In this document: one piece after another, positions 61,496 to 64,000 of the stretch
How positions within the stretch are numbered: position 1 is the stretch's first letter
Layout of the letters: each line of letters begins with the position of its first letter
Assembly (NCBI RefSeq): GCF_000264455.2
Contig: NC_017958.1
Span: 873,001-937,000 of the forward strand
DNA from: Tistrella mobilis KA081020-065
GTDB taxonomy: Bacteria > Pseudomonadota > Alphaproteobacteria > Tistrellales > Tistrellaceae
DNA length: 64,000 nt
Direction: 5' to 3'
The notes under the pieces: generated by a model
Seen by the model: only the letters and a program-made list of their open reading frames with translations
Told to the model about the DNA's origin: nothing
Databases searched by the model: none
Position numbers and translations under genes: made by a program

Positions 61496-63829
61496 TCAGT
61501 TGCGCAGCGGCTTGCCGGTTTCGAGCATGTGCTCGATCCGGGCCAGCGTCGCAGGCGTCTTCAGAAGCGAGATGAAGGCCTCGCGCTCCAGCCGGGTCAC
61601 GTCATCCTCGCGCAGCGTCTCGGTGATGTCGGTGTCGCCGCCGGACAGCACCCGGGCGAGCGCGCCAGAGACCACCACATCATGCGGCGTGGCCTTACCC
61701 TGCTGGAAGAAGCCGTCGACCGCCATCTCCAGCGCCACCCGTGCCGATGGGCCGGGCAGCGAGATTTCGGCAGCCTCGGGCTTCTGGTAGCCCTCGGCCA
61801 GTTCCAGCGCGCGGGCTTTGGCATCGGCCAGCACCCGGTCGCGGTTCATGGTGATCCGGTCGCGGTCGAGCAGCAGCAGCATGTCGCGCGCCTCGTCGGC
61901 GCTTTCCGACACCTTCGCGGTCGAGACCATTTCGAAGACCTGGCCCACCGCCGGCATCGGGCCGCCCGGACGGCGCTTGTTGGCCATCCAGCGGAACAGC
62001 AGCTCCTTGCAGCCGCCCCAGCCCGGCACCACGCCGACGCCGACCTCGACCAGGCCCATATAGGTCTCGGCATGGGCCTGGACGGCATCGCAATGGAGCA
62101 GGATTTCGCAGCCGCCGCCCAGCGCCATGCCGGCCGGCGCGCCGACCACCGGGAAGGGCGCGTATTTCAGCGCCTTGTAGGCTTCCTGGCCCATGCGGAT
62201 CATGCCGTCGATCATGTCCCAGGCGGCGATGTTCGAGGCGAAGAGCGCAAGGCCGACATTGGCGCCGACCGAGAAGTTGTCGGCCTCGTTATAGACCACC
62301 AGCGCCTTGTAGCCGCCGCGCACGATCTCGGTCGACTTCGCGACCATCTCGAGCACGCCCGGATCGATCGCATTCATCTTGGTGTGGAATTCGAGGCAGA
62401 GCACGCCGTCGCCCAGATCCCACAGGCTGGCCGACCCGTTGCCGTCCACCCGCTTCGAGCGCCGCTTGACGTCGGAGAGACGCAGCACGCCTTCCGGCAC
62501 CGGCACCGGGGCATAACCGCCGGCACGGGTGGCGAATTCGAGCACGCCGTCCGAGACCCGATAGAAGCGGCCGGTCCCGTTGCCGGCGACGGCGGCCAGG
62601 ATCTCGGGCACCTTGCGGCCCTCGGCCGTCAGCCGGTCGGCGAACCAGCCGGCACCCATGCGGTCGATCAGCTCGAACGGACCATATTTCCAGCCATAGC
62701 CGAGGCGCATCGCCTCGTCGATCGCCGGCACCTCGTCGGCGATCACGCCGACCAGATCGGCGGTGTAAGAGAGCGCCGCCGAGATCACCGCCCAGGCATA
62801 GGCGCCACCGGCATCCTCGTGCGAGACCAGCGCGCGCAGATCCTTTGCGCCGGCACGGATGCTGGCGAGATCGGGCTTGCGTTTCGCCCGGTATTCGCCG
62901 GTCGAAAGATCGAGCGCCTCCTGAACGGTCTGACCACCGTCCTTGCGCCGGCGGTAGAAGCCGCCCTTGCCCTTCCGGCCGGTATAGCCCTCGGCGATCA
63001 TCTTCCGGAACAGGTCGCTGTCGCGGTAGATGGCGTGATAGGCGTCATCGGCCGGCAGGGTCGCCTTCATGCTGGCGGCGACATGGGGCATGAGGTCGAG
63101 ACCGACCAGATCGATCAGCCCGAACACGCCGGTCTTGGGAATGCCGACCGGCTTCGAGAGCAGCGCGTCGACCGCCTCGACATCGAGCTTGCGGTCCATG
63201 GCCTCGGTCACCGCCGCCTGCATCCAGAAGGTGCCGATGCGGTTGGCGATGAAGCCGGGGGTATCCTTGCAGTCGACCACGCCCTTGCCGAGCGCATGGT
63301 CGCCGAAGGCGCGGATCGTCTCCACCGCATCCGGCCGGGTCTCGGGGCCGGCGACCAGCTCCAGCAGACGCATATAGCGCGGCGGGTTGAAGAAATGGGT
63401 GATCAGGAAATCGCCCTTGAACGCCGCCGACCGGTCCTCGACCAGCAGGCCGAGCGGAATGGTCGAGGTGTTCGACGACACGATCGAGCCGGGCTTGCGA
63501 ACCTCGTCGAGCGTCGCATAGAGCCGGCGCTTGATGTCGAGGTTTTCGATCACCGCCTCGACGATCCAGTCGACATCGGCCAGCTGGCCCAGATCGTCTT
63601 CCAGATTGCCGGTGGTGACGAGCTTCGCGCGGCTCGGATGCATGAAGCTCTTGGGTTTGGTCTTCAGCATCTTCTGGACCGCGCCCTCGGCGAGCGCATT
63701 CCGGTTCTCGGCGCCTTTGGGCACGATGTCGAGCAGCACCACCGGCACGCCGGCATTGGCGATATGGGCCGCGATGCCGGCGCCCATGACGCCGGCGCCG
63801 ATCACGGCCGCCTTCTTGATTGCAGTCAT
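61496..63829 (-). CDS. 3-hydroxyacyl-CoA dehydrogenase / enoyl-CoA hydratase (FadN-type order)
   Basis: This 777-residue fusion has the NAD-binding Rossmann motif first (AVIGAGVMGAGIAAHIANAG, 8-27), then the 3-hydroxyacyl-CoA dehydrogenase domain with VSSNTSTIPLGLL, DFLITHFFNPPRYMRLLELV and a CKDTPGFIANRIGTF block. The crotonase (hydratase) domain comes last, with GAPAGMALGGGCEILLHCDA (about 567) and VEVGVGVVPGWGG holding the catalytic glutamate (about 592). The domain order is reversed relative to FadB and FadJ and matches FadN. It performs hydration and oxidation in beta-oxidation. It is followed by the dehydrogenase gene and preceded by the thiolase gene, 45 bases away. Confidence 0.94.
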   Translation of the reverse strand: MTAIKKAAVIGAGVMGAGIAAHIANAGVPVVLLDIVPKGAENRNALAEGAVQKMLKTKPKSFMHPSRAKLVTTGNLEDDLGQLADVDWIVEAVIENLDIKRRLYATLDEVRKPGSIVSSNTSTIPLGLLVEDRSAAFKGDFLITHFFNPPRYMRLLELVAGPETRPDAVETIRAFGDHALGKGVVDCKDTPGFIANRIGTFWMQAAVTEAMDRKLDVEAVDALLSKPVGIPKTGVFGLIDLVGLDLMPHVAASMKATLPADDAYHAIYRDSDLFRKMIAEGYTGRKGKGGFYRRRKDGGQTVQEALDLSTGEYRAKRKPDLASIRAGAKDLRALVSHEDAGGAYAWAVISAALSYTADLVGVIADEVPAIDEAMRLGYGWKYGPFELIDRMGAGWFADRLTAEGRKVPEILAAVAGNGTGRFYRVSDGVLEFATRAGGYAPVPVPEGVLRLSDVKRRSKRVDGNGSASLWDLGDGVLCLEFHTKMNAIDPGVLEMVAKSTEIVRGGYKALVVYNEADNFSVGANVGLALFASNIAAWDMIDGMIRMGQEAYKALKYAPFPVVGAPAGMALGGGCEILLHCDAVQAHAETYMGLVEVGVGVVPGWGGCKELLFRWMANKRRPGGPMPAVGQVFEMVSTAKVSESADEARDMLLLLDRDRITMNRDRVLADAKARALELAEGYQKPEAAEISLPGPSARVALEMAVDGFFQQGKATPHDVVVSGALARVLSGGDTDITETLREDDVTRLEREAFISLLKTPATLARIEHMLETGKPLRN

Positions 63830-63874
63830 CTCAAAGCATCTCCGGTCGCTTGGGACAGCCGTCTGGTTCCTGCG

Positions 63875-64000
63875 TCAGAGCGCTTCGAGGACCGTGGCGA
63901 TGCCCTGGCCGCCGCCGATGCACTGGGTGGCCAGCGCATAGCGCCCGCCTTCCCGCTTCAGCAGCGCCGCCGCCTTGCCGGTGATGCGGGCGCCGGTAGC
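63875..64000 (-). CDS. Acetyl-CoA acyltransferase (thiolase), C-terminal end (cut by window edge)
   Basis: Only the last 41 residues are in the window: ATGARITGKAAALLKREGGR, then YALATQCIGGGQGIATVLEA and a final L. CIGGGQG is the thiolase C-terminal motif with its catalytic base cysteine. The enzyme cleaves 3-ketoacyl-CoA in the last step of beta-oxidation. It lies directly upstream of the bifunctional enzyme, completing a FadA-FadN-FadE-type operon. Whether it is a FadA or a PhaA type cannot be told from this fragment. Confidence 0.93.
   Translation of the reverse strand, partial: ATGARITGKAAALLKREGGRYALATQCIGGGQGIATVLEAL

Overview
The window is high-GC, densely coded DNA of an alphaproteobacterium. 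The gene set fits a Rhodospirillales/Tistrella-like organism: NDUFA12, DUF2155 with MlaD, a class II NrdJ reductase, DUF1127, a DUF2849-sulfite reductase and a phasin. The genus is an inference from gene content only. No rRNA, tRNA, CRISPR array or insertion sequence was seen.

Layout. 1-9 kb: the end of thiS, aroQ-accB-accC, a D-threonine-aldolase-type PLP enzyme, ycjX-ycjF, aat, and the opposite-strand set NDUFA12-mlaD-DUF2155. 9-13 kb: nrdJ behind candidate tandem NrdR boxes and before a clear terminator. 13.1-19.1 kb: an accessory island with a 76-residue protein plus AbiEii-like nucleotidyltransferase pair, a tight four-gene operon encoding a MotA/ZorA-like channel, a MotB/ZorB-like OmpA protein, a membrane-anchored vWA-like protein and a four-helix coiled-coil membrane protein, and a DUF2000 gene. 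19.7-23.1 kb: a branched-chain-type ABC importer (LivG-F-H-M) without its binding protein. 23-28 kb: MFS and SLC13 transporters, two LysR regulators and a VOC protein. 28-31.3 kb: rtcB and rtcR, divergent, with a sigma-54 promoter and a likely activator site. 31.3-33.2 kb: an NsrR-like Rrf2 regulator and an orphan LivK-type binding protein. 33.7-34.3 kb: a DUF1127 gene followed by an array of hairpins whose loops carry CCCUCCCU/CUCCCC motifs and a strong terminator, which looks like a cuckoo/CcsR-type sRNA cluster. 34.4-39.1 kb: a Tat-exported molybdenum hydroxylase, its 2Fe-2S subunit and a triheme cytochrome c. 39.1-46 kb: a second Liv-type importer with a binding protein and an acyl-CoA synthetase. 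46-64 kb: MBL hydrolase, acyl-CoA dehydrogenase, phasin, an orphan asparagine-synthetase-like enzyme, sulfite reductase with DUF934, a class III nucleotidyl cyclase, a 2OG-Fe(II) oxygenase, an exported cytochrome-like protein and a beta-oxidation cluster that runs off the end.

How the genes work together. Much of the window serves uptake and breakdown of carboxylic and fatty acids: two Liv systems, an acyl-CoA synthetase, two acyl-CoA dehydrogenases, a FadN-type bifunctional enzyme, a thiolase and a PHB-granule phasin with an FNR/FixK-type box. Two parts stand out as possibly undescribed: the four-gene ion-channel operon at 14.07-18.51 kb, which shares the ZorA/ZorB architecture of Zorya but has different partner proteins, and the hairpin array behind the DUF1127 gene at 33.9-34.3 kb.
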